Assembly: GCF_000719775.1 (NCBI RefSeq)
Contig: NZ_JOHR01000005.1
Span: 248,001 to 312,000, forward strand
Direction: 5' to 3'
Source of the DNA: Streptomyces sp. NRRL F-5135
GTDB lineage: Bacteria > Actinomycetota > Actinomycetes > Streptomycetales > Streptomycetaceae
DNA length: 64,000 bases
The translations under genes and the position numbers were made by a program. The notes under the pieces were generated by a model that saw nothing but the letters and a program-made list of their open reading frames with translations, made no database searches and had not been told where the DNA came from. This document shows positions 1-7,572 of the stretch, piece by piece; the stretch's first letter is position 1, and every line of letters begins with the position of its first letter.

Positions 1-217
1 CGAGGCATTCGGCGATGCCCGGTGGAAGGGTTCGGCGTGTGTTCTGCCCGCCGAATATCTGCTGGCCGTGGGCTTCAAGACCGTTCGTCCTCATCAGCGG
101 TACCCGCGTCTGCGGCTGGAGCTGCGGACCACGCTGTCCTGGAAAGAGGACGTAGAGCTTGCGCTGGACCGGTTGCTGGGCGCTGTGAAGAAGGAGCCCG
201 CTCTGCGGCCGCTCTGA
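1..217 (+). CDS. GNAT-like acetyltransferase, C-terminal part (cut by left edge)
   Basis: An open frame enters from the left edge (codons begin at base 2) and stops at TGA 215-217, giving the last 71 residues of a protein. The piece contains EYLLAVGFKTV and RLRLELRTTLSW, which look like the C-terminal strand region of a GNAT-fold acetyltransferase. In Streptomyces a GNAT gene lies between parB and trxA, and the next gene here is trxA in the opposite direction, so position supports the call. The acetyl-CoA-binding motif is outside the window, so the substrate cannot be judged. Confidence 0.6.
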   Translation, partial: EAFGDARWKGSACVLPAEYLLAVGFKTVRPHQRYPRLRLELRTTLSWKEDVELALDRLLGAVKKEPALRPL

Positions 218-290
218 GTCGGCCGTCGGCCGAATCGCCATACGCCCATAACGGCGGGGCAGCGCTTGTCCGTGCTTGCCCATAAGAAAA

Positions 291-328
291 GAAACGGACT
301 CGCCTCCTGCCGGAGGCGAGTCCGTTTC
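291..328 (-). terminator. Rho-independent terminator of trxBA
   Basis: A perfect 17-bp stem (291-307 with 312-328, loop TGCC) lies just downstream of the trxA stop. Read on the minus strand it is followed by TTTTCTT, the expected U-tract. The promoter-proximal arm shares bases 324-328 with the neighbouring parS site. Confidence 0.85.
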
Positions 329-337
329 ACGTGAAAC
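324..337. promoter_or_regulatory. parS site 1 (ParB-binding)
   Basis: Perfect 14-bp palindrome GTTTCACGTGAAAC, the established Streptomyces parS sequence bound by ParB for origin segregation. It overlaps the trxA terminator stem by five bases. Confidence 0.93.
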
Positions 338-364
338 ATTGAGCAGCCGGTCTCGGCCGCGTCT

Positions 365-700
365 TTACTTGTGGCTGATGAAGTCTTCCAGGTCACGTAC
401 GAGCGCGGCCTTGGGCTTGGCGCCGACGATGGTCTTGGCAACCTCGCCGTTCTGGTAGACGTTCAGCGTCGGGATGGACATGACGCCGTACTTGGCAGCC
501 GTGGCCGGATTCTCGTCGATGTTGAGCTTGACGACCTCGATCTTGTCGCCGTGCTCGGCCGCGATGGCCTCCAGCGACGGGGCGATCTGGCGGCACGGTC
601 CGCACCAGGCGGCCCAGAAGTCCACCAGTACGGGCTTGTCACTCTTGAGGACGTCCTCTTCGAAGGAGTCGTCGGTCACGTGCTTCAGGTCGCCGGCCAC
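365..700 (-). CDS. trxA: Thioredoxin
   Basis: A 111-residue cytoplasmic thioredoxin, full length for the family. The redox motif WCGPC is at residues 32-36 and the cis-proline loop SIPT at 75-78. It reduces protein disulfides and is itself recycled by the thioredoxin reductase encoded 41 bp upstream. The two genes form a trxB-trxA operon read on the minus strand, from a SigR-type promoter before trxB to the hairpin at 291-328. In Streptomyces this operon is part of the SigR/RsrA disulfide-stress response (established knowledge). No odd features. Confidence 0.96.
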   Translation of the reverse strand: MAGDLKHVTDDSFEEDVLKSDKPVLVDFWAAWCGPCRQIAPSLEAIAAEHGDKIEVVKLNIDENPATAAKYGVMSIPTLNVYQNGEVAKTIVGAKPKAALVRDLEDFISHK

Positions 701-741
701 GGCGGCCTCCTTACCTTGTGGGTTGGGTGGGGATGAGCGAG

Positions 742-1716
742 TCAGACGGTCGCGGTTTTCTCCGGCTCGGCAGTCGTCTCGCTGTCGCTCAGGGCGGCGA
801 GGTAGCGCTCCGCGTCCAGCGCCGCGGAGCAGCCCGTGCCGGCAGCGGTGATCGCCTGGCGGTAGGTGTGGTCGACGACATCACCGGCACCGAAGACACC
901 GGGCTGGTTCGTCCGTGTCGACGGGGCATCCACGGTCAGGTAGCCCTCGCTGTCCAGATCCAGCTGGCCCTTGAAGAGCTCTGTCCGCGGGTCGTGGCCC
1001 ACGGCGATGAAGAGCCCCGTCACGGCGAGCGGCGATGTCTCGCCGGTCTTGGTGTTGCGCAGGGTCAGTCCCGAGAGCTTCTGCTCTCCGTGGATCTCGG
1101 CGACCTCGCTGTCCCAGGCGAACTTGATCTTGGGGTCGGCGAAGGCGCGGTCCTGCATGGCCTTGGAGGCGCGCAGAGTGTCCCGGCGGTGGACGATGGT
1201 GACGGACTTGGCGAAGCGGGACAGGAAGGTGGCTTCCTCCATCGCCGTGTCGCCGCCGCCGATCACGGCGATGTCCTGGTCCTTGAAGAAGAAGCCGTCG
1301 CAGGTGGCGCACCAGGAGACGCCTCGTCCGGAGAGCGTGTCCTCGTTGGGCAGGCCGAGCTTGCGGTGCTGGGAGCCAGTGGTGACGATCACGGCCTTGG
1401 CGCGGTGGACGGTGCCGGCCGTGTCGGTGACCGTCTTGATGTCGCCGGTGAGGTCGACGGCGATGACGTCGTCCGGGACCAGCTCGGCACCGAAGCGCTC
1501 GGCCTGCGCCCGCATGTTGTCCATGAGGTCCGGCCCCATGATGCCGTCGCGGAACCCAGGGAAGTTCTCCACATCGGTGGTGTTCATCAGCGCACCACCG
1601 GCGGTGACGGCTCCCTCGAAGACCAGCGGCTTCAGCGAGGCGCGCGCGGTGTACAGCGCGGCCGTGTAGCCGGCTGGTCCGGACCCGATGATGATCACGT
1701 TACGGACGTCGGTCAC
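742..1716 (-). CDS. trxB: Thioredoxin-disulfide reductase
   Basis: A 324-residue NADPH-dependent flavoprotein that reduces thioredoxin. An N-terminal FAD-binding GSGPAG is at residues 11-16, the redox-active CATC at 136-139, a second Rossmann motif GGGDTAM near 154-160, and the C-terminal FAD contact GAGDV. Length is normal for the low-molecular-weight TrxB class. It is the first gene of the trxB-trxA operon. A GGAAT-N18-GTT promoter element lies 67-92 bp upstream, matching SigR control known for this operon. Confidence 0.97.
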   Translation of the reverse strand: MTDVRNVIIIGSGPAGYTAALYTARASLKPLVFEGAVTAGGALMNTTDVENFPGFRDGIMGPDLMDNMRAQAERFGAELVPDDVIAVDLTGDIKTVTDTAGTVHRAKAVIVTTGSQHRKLGLPNEDTLSGRGVSWCATCDGFFFKDQDIAVIGGGDTAMEEATFLSRFAKSVTIVHRRDTLRASKAMQDRAFADPKIKFAWDSEVAEIHGEQKLSGLTLRNTKTGETSPLAVTGLFIAVGHDPRTELFKGQLDLDSEGYLTVDAPSTRTNQPGVFGAGDVVDHTYRQAITAAGTGCSAALDAERYLAALSDSETTAEPEKTATV

Positions 1717-1782
1717 GGGTTTGTTCCTCGTCTCTACAGCAGACTGCCTACTGGGGCCGGATCAACGACTTTCACCCCATCC

Positions 1783-1808
1783 AACGGATCCTAAGGGTCT
1801 CGCATTCC
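1783..1808 (-). promoter_or_regulatory. SigR-type promoter of trxBA
   Basis: On the minus strand GGAAT (1808-1804) is followed after exactly 18 nt by GTT (1785-1783). This is the published consensus form of Streptomyces SigR promoters (GGAAT-N18-GTT), located 67 bp before the trxB start codon. Direct evidence is sequence only. Confidence 0.8.
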
Positions 1809-1835
1809 CCAGATGCCGCGGCCGGGAGGGTGTCG

Positions 1836-2843
1836 TCAGCGGCGGGGGTAGGAGTGTGTCAGCAGCAGCTTGCCCTTGGCCTCGGGGGCGCTGCCCACAC
1901 ATGCCGCATCGACCACGTACGCCTGGACCTGAGTGCCGTCGACGAGGTGCGGGAGGACGACGAGATAGGCGCGGCTGCCCTGGTAGGTGCCCTGCTCGGC
2001 GGCCAGGGCGGCATCGGTACGTCCGGTCCCCTGCTGGATGCAGGGCGGCACCACGGCCTTGGGCTGGAGGAGGGGCGTGTTCTCAATACTGCGGTTGCTG
2101 GTGGAGCCGCCGTCCCGCCGGGCCGGGGACTCCTGGGTCGTCGGTTCGGAGGCGAGGAGTGCTTCCACCCGACGAGGCAGAGGCGTGTCGGAGAACTCGT
2201 TGCTGCCGTCCCCTGCGGAGGCGCTGACCTCAGAGCGGGCCTGCTGGTCCGCGCTGCTGTCCGTGGTGGCGGAGTCCTCTGTCTGGAAGAACAGCACGCC
2301 GACGCCCAAAGCGGCGCATCCGAAGACGGCGCCCAGGATGGCGGTCCGCCGGCGCCGCCGCTCTGCCGCCTTGCGACCGGGGCCGGTGGACGCCTTCGGG
2401 TGACCGGCGGGGCGAGTGGTTCGTACGGGCTGCCCGACGGCCTCCGTGGACGTGGCGGTGACCCGTACGGACTCGGAGGGGTCGGTCGACTCGCTGGATG
2501 TTTCACGTGAAACATGCGAGGTGGAGGCGCACGGCCCTTCGGAGGCAGAGGCGTCGGGCACGCCCGACACCTCATTGCCGGGCGCTGTTGACTGGAGCAG
2601 CGCTTCCGCCGCGAGGGCGGCGTCGATACGGCCGGCCACGTCGGCCGGCATCAGCGGAGGGCCGGGCATCGTGCCGAGCAGCCCCTTGATCTCCGTCAGA
2701 GAGTCATGGACATCGGCGCAGAGGGGACAGCCGTCGAGATGATCCTTCAGGTCAGCGGCGCGGGACGGTGAGAGCAGACCCTCGGCCAGATCCGAGATTT
2801 CCGAGACATCCGGGTGCTGAGTCGTGTCGGTCGTCGATGTCAC
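1836..2843 (-). CDS. Zinc-finger anti-sigma factor, membrane-anchored, partner of SigM
   Basis: A 335-residue protein beginning with GTG that overlaps the sigM stop as GTGA, so the pair is translationally coupled. The N-terminal region holds H35-x3-C39-x2-C42 (HLDGCPLC), the ZAS-type anti-sigma signature, and one membrane segment (TAILGAVFGCAALG) lies around residues 190-210. The C-terminal half is extracytoplasmic and low in recognisable domains. Known members of this class bind and hold the cognate ECF sigma factor. A perfect parS site sits inside the coding sequence and encodes the VSRET residues. The extracytoplasmic signal is unknown. Confidence 0.85.
   Translation of the reverse strand: MTSTTDTTQHPDVSEISDLAEGLLSPSRAADLKDHLDGCPLCADVHDSLTEIKGLLGTMPGPPLMPADVAGRIDAALAAEALLQSTAPGNEVSGVPDASASEGPCASTSHVSRETSSESTDPSESVRVTATSTEAVGQPVRTTRPAGHPKASTGPGRKAAERRRRRTAILGAVFGCAALGVGVLFFQTEDSATTDSSADQQARSEVSASAGDGSNEFSDTPLPRRVEALLASEPTTQESPARRDGGSTSNRSIENTPLLQPKAVVPPCIQQGTGRTDAALAAEQGTYQGSRAYLVVLPHLVDGTQVQAYVVDAACVGSAPEAKGKLLLTHSYPRR
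2500..2513. promoter_or_regulatory. parS site 2, inside the anti-sigma gene
   Basis: Perfect GTTTCACGTGAAAC, flanked so that the palindrome extends to 18 bp (2498-2515). It is read through as coding sequence by the anti-sigma gene. Confidence 0.93.
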
Positions 2844-3544
2844 GCGCGCCCACCTCCGCCCTTCACTGCGGCAGGATCGCTCGGTCCTGCGTCCTTCGGC
2901 CCTGATGCCGGTGGGACGGATGCCCCCGGCGTCCGGTTCCTTCCCCTGTCGAGACGGCCACTATCCCCGGTGTCTCCTCTGAGATGTGCGAGCAAAGGCA
3001 GCAGTTTGGCCCGGCCGCGGGCGCAACGGCTTTTCACCGTTCCGGTGGGCACGCCCAGGACATCGGCGGCTTCCGCCACCGGGTAGCCCTGCATGTCCAC
3101 CAGTACCAGGGCGGCGCGTTGATCAGGGGGAAGTGTGGCCAGCGCAGCCAATAGCTGGCGATGCAGATCCTGCCGCTCGGCGGGCGCCTCGGCCGACTCC
3201 TGGGGCTCGAGGAGCTGCTCCAGCCGCTCTGTGTCGTCCACGGGAGACGTTTTCCGGGAAGCGGCTTTGCGGGCCCGGTCCAGACACGCGTTGACCGTGA
3301 TCCGGTGGAGCCAGGTGGTCACGGCGGACTGGCCACGAAACGTATGGGCTGCCCGGAATGCGGAGACGAGCGCGTCCTGGACGGCATCGGCTGCCTCTTC
3401 CCGATCGCCCAGTGTGCGCAGTGCGACGGCCCAGAGCCGGTCCCGATGACGCCGGACCAGCTCACCGAAGGCATGCGGATGGCCCGCCACATGAGCGCCC
3501 AAGAGATCGTGATCGCTCGCATCGCCGAGAGCGGCATCGTCCAA
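2840..3544 (-). CDS. sigM: ECF RNA polymerase sigma factor SigM
   Basis: A 234-residue group 4 (ECF) sigma factor. Sigma-2 spans about residues 20-90 (FGELVRRHRDRLWAVALRTL, then TTWLHRITVNACLDRAR) and sigma-4 about 125-190 (LPPDQRAALVLVDM, VPTGTVKSR). The start is TTG at 3544, chosen because GGGAGGGGG lies just upstream and no better start follows. The C-terminal 40 residues are Pro/Gly-rich and poorly conserved. Its gene is followed by an overlapping anti-sigma gene, as in the S. coelicolor sigM locus between trxB and the murJ cluster. Confidence 0.92.
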   Translation of the reverse strand: MDDAALGDASDHDLLGAHVAGHPHAFGELVRRHRDRLWAVALRTLGDREEAADAVQDALVSAFRAAHTFRGQSAVTTWLHRITVNACLDRARKAASRKTSPVDDTERLEQLLEPQESAEAPAERQDLHRQLLAALATLPPDQRAALVLVDMQGYPVAEAADVLGVPTGTVKSRCARGRAKLLPLLAHLRGDTGDSGRLDRGRNRTPGASVPPASGPKDAGPSDPAAVKGGGGRA

Positions 3545-3568
3545 CGGTGGCCCCCTCCCCTGTTCCGG

Positions 3569-5272
3569 TCAGCTGGTGACCTGGATCTCCGAGACCTTCC
3601 CGCGATAATTGCCTCCCGGTTCCGAGGGAAGGTCGGTCAGCCAGACGAGAACGTATCGCGTCTTGAGCTCCTTGCCGGGCTTGAGCGCGACTTTCTCACC
3701 GGATCCCTCGGCAACCTTGGAAAAGGCGTCCAGAGTGGTCGGCTCGGACTGGGTGTCCGCGGACGCGGCCCTCAGCTCCACGCCTGTCGTGCCGCCCAGG
3801 AACGAGACATCCACTGTGCCGACCTGCTGGACCTTGCCGAGATCGAGAATGATGCCGACACCGGGCTTGAGGCGGCCGAAGTCGGAGCTGAAGTAGGCGC
3901 TCGTATGCCAGGAGGTGCTGGGATCGCCGTCATAGGCCTTCTGGAGGTCTTCGGGGTTCTCGGACTGGTCCTGGCCGAGGGGGTCGAAGTCACGTGCATT
4001 GACGATCTTGATCGGCTTGCCGGGCTTCGTCGCCGACTTGTCGTCGTCGTTCTGGGTGCTCTGCTGCGTGGGAGTCGGGTCCGCGGACTCGTCGCGGTTG
4101 AGGACATGGTCGGCGACCTGCCAGCTGCCGAGGCCCAGCGCGGCGATCAGGAGCGCGGCCACGGTCCACTTCAGGGCCTTGCCCGTGCGGCTCTGGAGCG
4201 GCGGTGGGGGAACCACCACCGGAGGAATGACGGCTGTGCGCGGCAAAGTCTGCGGCTGCCCGTACGTGCCCTGCTGGTAGGTGGTGCGCTGGTAGTCGGG
4301 CGGGGCGGTGAAGGCCGGCTCGGGGGGCCGGACGCGCGGCATCTCCGCCACCGCCGCCGCCAGCTCGTCCGGCGTGGTGCACGGCGGTTCCTGGCGGGAC
4401 GCGGTGGCACCGTCATTGACCAGGGCCCGCATGGCGAGTTCCGAGAGGCCGCGATGGACCCCGGCGCGCACCTGGTCGGGGGCGATCAGGCCCACGTCCT
4501 TGGGAAGGCCGGAGAGCCCGTACGCATCCGTCTCGTACGGCCAGCGTTGCGTGAGCGCGGCGTAGAGCAGCGCGCCGATCGCTTCCGTGTCGGTGCGCTG
4601 GGGCCGGTCGGCGCGGATCCCGCGCAGCGCCGCGTTCACGGCGAGGCCCCGGATGCGGTACTGACCGGTGGAGGTCCGCAGGACCGCTCCCGGGGTCAGC
4701 CGCAGATGGGCGAGTCCCTCGCGATGGGCCGCGGTCATGGCCTGGGAGACCTGGCTGACCAGTTGGTAGGCGTCGTGGGCCTCCAGCGGCCCCGCGGCGA
4801 GGAGGGCGGTGAGTTCGACGGCGTCCGGCAGCCACTCGTGGACGACGTAGACGAGGTCGTTCTCCTCCACGGCGTCCAGGACCTGGACGAAGCGAGGATC
4901 ACCGAGCAGGGCGGCGGACCGGGCGGCGGCCAGGACGGAGCGGGCCCGCGGATGGTCGGACGGGAGGATGTGCACCCCCACGGCCCGGCGCAGTTTCTCG
5001 TCCACGGCACGCCAGCTGCTGAATCCGTCCAGACGGGTGACGCACTCTTCCAGGCGGTAGCGTCTGGCGAGCTTGTGGCCGCTGTGCAAGTCGGGCTCCG
5101 TGCCCCCCGAAGCGGCATCCTGACGTTCGCTGCCCGCGGCAGCGCCGGATGTGTCCGCGGCGTCCTGGGCCTTCGCCACGCCGTCGGTCGTGGCCTTGGC
5201 CGCCTTGGCAGCCGACGGTTTCTCACCGCTGTTGTCGGCCACGTCGACGGCAGCCGTGCTACGTTCCGCCAC
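3569..5272 (-). CDS. Pseudokinase-like membrane protein downstream of murJ
   Basis: About 567 residues from GTG 5272 (GGAG five bases upstream; the longer TTG start at 5305 has no good RBS). After a low-complexity Ala/Asp N-terminus there is a protein-kinase-like fold (LARRYRLEECVTRLDGFSSWRAVD onward), but the canonical HRD and DFG triads are absent, so it is probably catalytically dead. A membrane segment (TVAALLIAALGLGSW) follows, then a C-terminal beta-rich, discoidin-like domain (STSWHTSAYF, GIILDLG). In mycobacteria the same pseudokinase and extracellular domain are fused to MurJ/MviN; here they are a separate gene 119 bp downstream of murJ on the same strand. Likely role: regulation of lipid II flipping (inference). 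Confidence 0.8.
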   Translation of the reverse strand: MAERSTAAVDVADNSGEKPSAAKAAKATTDGVAKAQDAADTSGAAAGSERQDAASGGTEPDLHSGHKLARRYRLEECVTRLDGFSSWRAVDEKLRRAVGVHILPSDHPRARSVLAAARSAALLGDPRFVQVLDAVEENDLVYVVHEWLPDAVELTALLAAGPLEAHDAYQLVSQVSQAMTAAHREGLAHLRLTPGAVLRTSTGQYRIRGLAVNAALRGIRADRPQRTDTEAIGALLYAALTQRWPYETDAYGLSGLPKDVGLIAPDQVRAGVHRGLSELAMRALVNDGATASRQEPPCTTPDELAAAVAEMPRVRPPEPAFTAPPDYQRTTYQQGTYGQPQTLPRTAVIPPVVVPPPPLQSRTGKALKWTVAALLIAALGLGSWQVADHVLNRDESADPTPTQQSTQNDDDKSATKPGKPIKIVNARDFDPLGQDQSENPEDLQKAYDGDPSTSWHTSAYFSSDFGRLKPGVGIILDLGKVQQVGTVDVSFLGGTTGVELRAASADTQSEPTTLDAFSKVAEGSGEKVALKPGKELKTRYVLVWLTDLPSEPGGNYRGKVSEIQVTS

Positions 5273-5391
5273 CGTCGCTCCTGCCTCCCCATCCGTTGCG
5301 AACAATCTAAACGCCTAGCCAATTGTGCCCACAGTCGGACGCTATGCACGACACACGGCGACCGGCGATGGTTGCCTCCGGTGGCCCCGCT

Positions 5392-7527
5392 CTAGCGCCC
5401 CAGACGGCCCCGCACCATTCCGACCAGGGCGTTGAGTTCTTCGATCCGCATCTTCTTCGCCGCGACGAAGAAGATACCGAGCAGAACGACAGACCCTCCG
5501 ACCAGTGCCAGCACCGAGCCGAGAGCACCGCCGCTGACGTGGTTCAGCACGAGATAGGCGACCGCGCCGGCTCCGAGGGCCCCGGGAACGCACGCCAGGC
5601 AGAGCCGGGCGTAGGTGCGCAGCACGCGACCTCCGTCCAGATCGCCGCCCAGCCGGTTCCGCAGCCGCCGCCAGGCGATGCCGACACCGACCGCGTAGGC
5701 CAGTCCGTACGCGGCGGCCATGCCGACCACGGCCCAGCGGGAGGGCAGCACCAGGTAGGCGACGGCGGACGCGGCGGCGTTCACGGCGGCAACGATGACC
5801 GTGTTGTAGAAGGGGGTCCGGGTGTCCTCGTAGGCGTAGAAGCCGCGCAGCACGACGTACTGCACGGAGTACGGGACCAGTCCGAGGGCGAAGGCCATCA
5901 GGATGAAGCCCATCGAACGCGCGGAGTCCAGGCCGCTGGAGGAGAACATCAGGATGGACAGCGGCACACCGAGCGCGAGGAAGAGGAAGGCGATCGGGAC
6001 GATCGCGACCGCGGAGTTGCGCAGCCCCTGGGAGATGTCGTCGCGCACCGCGCCGGAGTCGCCGTCCGATGCGGACCGGGAGATGCGGGGCAGCAGCGCG
6101 GCCATGACCGAGACGGTGATGATGGCCTGCGGCATGCCCCAGATCAGCTGGGCGTTGCTGTAGGCGAGGATGCCGGTGCCGTCCTCGCCGGACGCCTTTC
6201 CGGCGGCGGTGGCGAGCTGGGTGACGACCAGGACACCGGCCTGGTTGGCGAGAACGAAGAGCACGGTCCACTTGGCGAGCTTGACCGTCTTGCCGAGCCC
6301 GTGGCCCTTCCAGTCGAACCGCGGGCGGAACCGGAAACCGGTCTCACGCAGGTAGGGCATCATCGCGAGCGCTTGGACGGCCAGGCCCAGCAGCGTGCCG
6401 ATGCCCAGGAGCCGGACGCCCTCCGGCGGGATGGTCCGGACGGTCATGCTGGAGTCGGCGGCGGTGCCGTACACCCAGATGAACAGCCCGAACGTAGTGA
6501 TCATGACGATGTTGTTGAGGACCGGGGTCCACATCATCGCGCCGAACTTCCCACGGGCGTTCAGGATCTGGCCCATCACGACGTGCACGCCCATGAAGAA
6601 GATCGTGGGCAGGCAGTAGCGGGCGAAGGTGACCGCTACGTTGTTGGCCGCCGGATCACCCGCGATCGTGGGTGACATCGCGTGCACCAGCAGGGGTGCA
6701 CCGAAGACGGCGAGGGCGACGATCGCGCCGAGCGCCACCATGACGAGGGTCAGCAGCCGGTTGGCGTACGCCTCGCCGCCGTCGTCGTCGTTCTTCATCG
6801 ACCGTACGAGCTGCGGTACGAAGACGGAGTTGAGGCCGCCTCCCACGGTGAGGATGTAGATCATCGTCGGGAGGGTGTAGGCGACGGTGAAGGAGTCGCC
6901 GAGCAGTGCCGCGCCCAGCGCGGCGGTGATCACCAGGCTCCGTACGAAACCGGTGAGCCGGGAGACCAGCGTTCCGGCCGCCATCACGGCGCTGGACTTG
7001 AGCAGTCCCGCGGCCTTGCTCTGCTTCTTGGCGGGAGGCGGCGGCGCCGCGGGCTCCGGCTCCGGCGGGGACAGCACCTGGCCGGTGCCCTGCTGGTCGC
7101 GGTAGAGATGGGCGAACGCGTCCGGGGAGGGGCCCTCGTCGCCGGCCCGCGAGACCAGGTCGTCGACGCCTGTGTACTGGGTGGTGTGCGGGTTGTCGCC
7201 GTAGGGGAGGCGGGAGGGGCCGGCGGGCTCGGGGGGCGGCGTCTGGGCCCACACACGGGGGTCGGGAGCGTACTGCTGAGCGGGTGGCTGCCGGTACATT
7301 TCCCGCGCGTCCGGATAGGTGCCCGGCGGGGGCGGGGGGTGCGAGGCACGGTCGTACAGAGCCTCGGTCACCGGGTCCTGTGCGGACAGGTCCTGTGCCC
7401 AGTACGGGTCCCGGCTGTAGGCATCCTGCACGTAGGGATCCTCCGCAGGCTGCGAGGAGGGCGGAACCTGGCCTGCCGGATCGCCGCCCGCGCCCTGCCC
7501 GCGGTCACCGTCGTACGGCGCTTTCAT
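5392..7527 (-). CDS. murJ: Lipid II flippase MurJ
   Basis: A polytopic MOP-superfamily flippase of about 711 residues that moves lipid II across the cytoplasmic membrane for peptidoglycan synthesis. The first ~190 residues are a Pro/Gln/Tyr-rich cytoplasmic extension typical of actinobacteria. The membrane domain starts near KSSAVMAAGTLVSRLTGFVR, the conserved MurJ first helix, and carries about 14 hydrophobic segments. I chose ATG 7527 because GAGGTGGGG precedes it; the alternative ATG 7569 lacks a ribosome site. It lies between a DUF6049 gene and the pseudokinase gene, all in one minus-strand cluster with short gaps. Confidence 0.94.
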   Translation of the reverse strand: MKAPYDGDRGQGAGGDPAGQVPPSSQPAEDPYVQDAYSRDPYWAQDLSAQDPVTEALYDRASHPPPPPGTYPDAREMYRQPPAQQYAPDPRVWAQTPPPEPAGPSRLPYGDNPHTTQYTGVDDLVSRAGDEGPSPDAFAHLYRDQQGTGQVLSPPEPEPAAPPPPAKKQSKAAGLLKSSAVMAAGTLVSRLTGFVRSLVITAALGAALLGDSFTVAYTLPTMIYILTVGGGLNSVFVPQLVRSMKNDDDGGEAYANRLLTLVMVALGAIVALAVFGAPLLVHAMSPTIAGDPAANNVAVTFARYCLPTIFFMGVHVVMGQILNARGKFGAMMWTPVLNNIVMITTFGLFIWVYGTAADSSMTVRTIPPEGVRLLGIGTLLGLAVQALAMMPYLRETGFRFRPRFDWKGHGLGKTVKLAKWTVLFVLANQAGVLVVTQLATAAGKASGEDGTGILAYSNAQLIWGMPQAIITVSVMAALLPRISRSASDGDSGAVRDDISQGLRNSAVAIVPIAFLFLALGVPLSILMFSSSGLDSARSMGFILMAFALGLVPYSVQYVVLRGFYAYEDTRTPFYNTVIVAAVNAAASAVAYLVLPSRWAVVGMAAAYGLAYAVGVGIAWRRLRNRLGGDLDGGRVLRTYARLCLACVPGALGAGAVAYLVLNHVSGGALGSVLALVGGSVVLLGIFFVAAKKMRIEELNALVGMVRGRLGR

Positions 7528-7572
7528 GGTCAACCCCACCTCATCGTCCCCGGCCACCGGCCACGACATCGC

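Noticed and set aside
3161..5395. Open frame of 744 codons on the plus strand
   Set aside because: It is the antisense shadow of sigM and the pseudokinase gene; Arg/Gly-rich composition, no domain, produced by high GC3 coding on the other strand.
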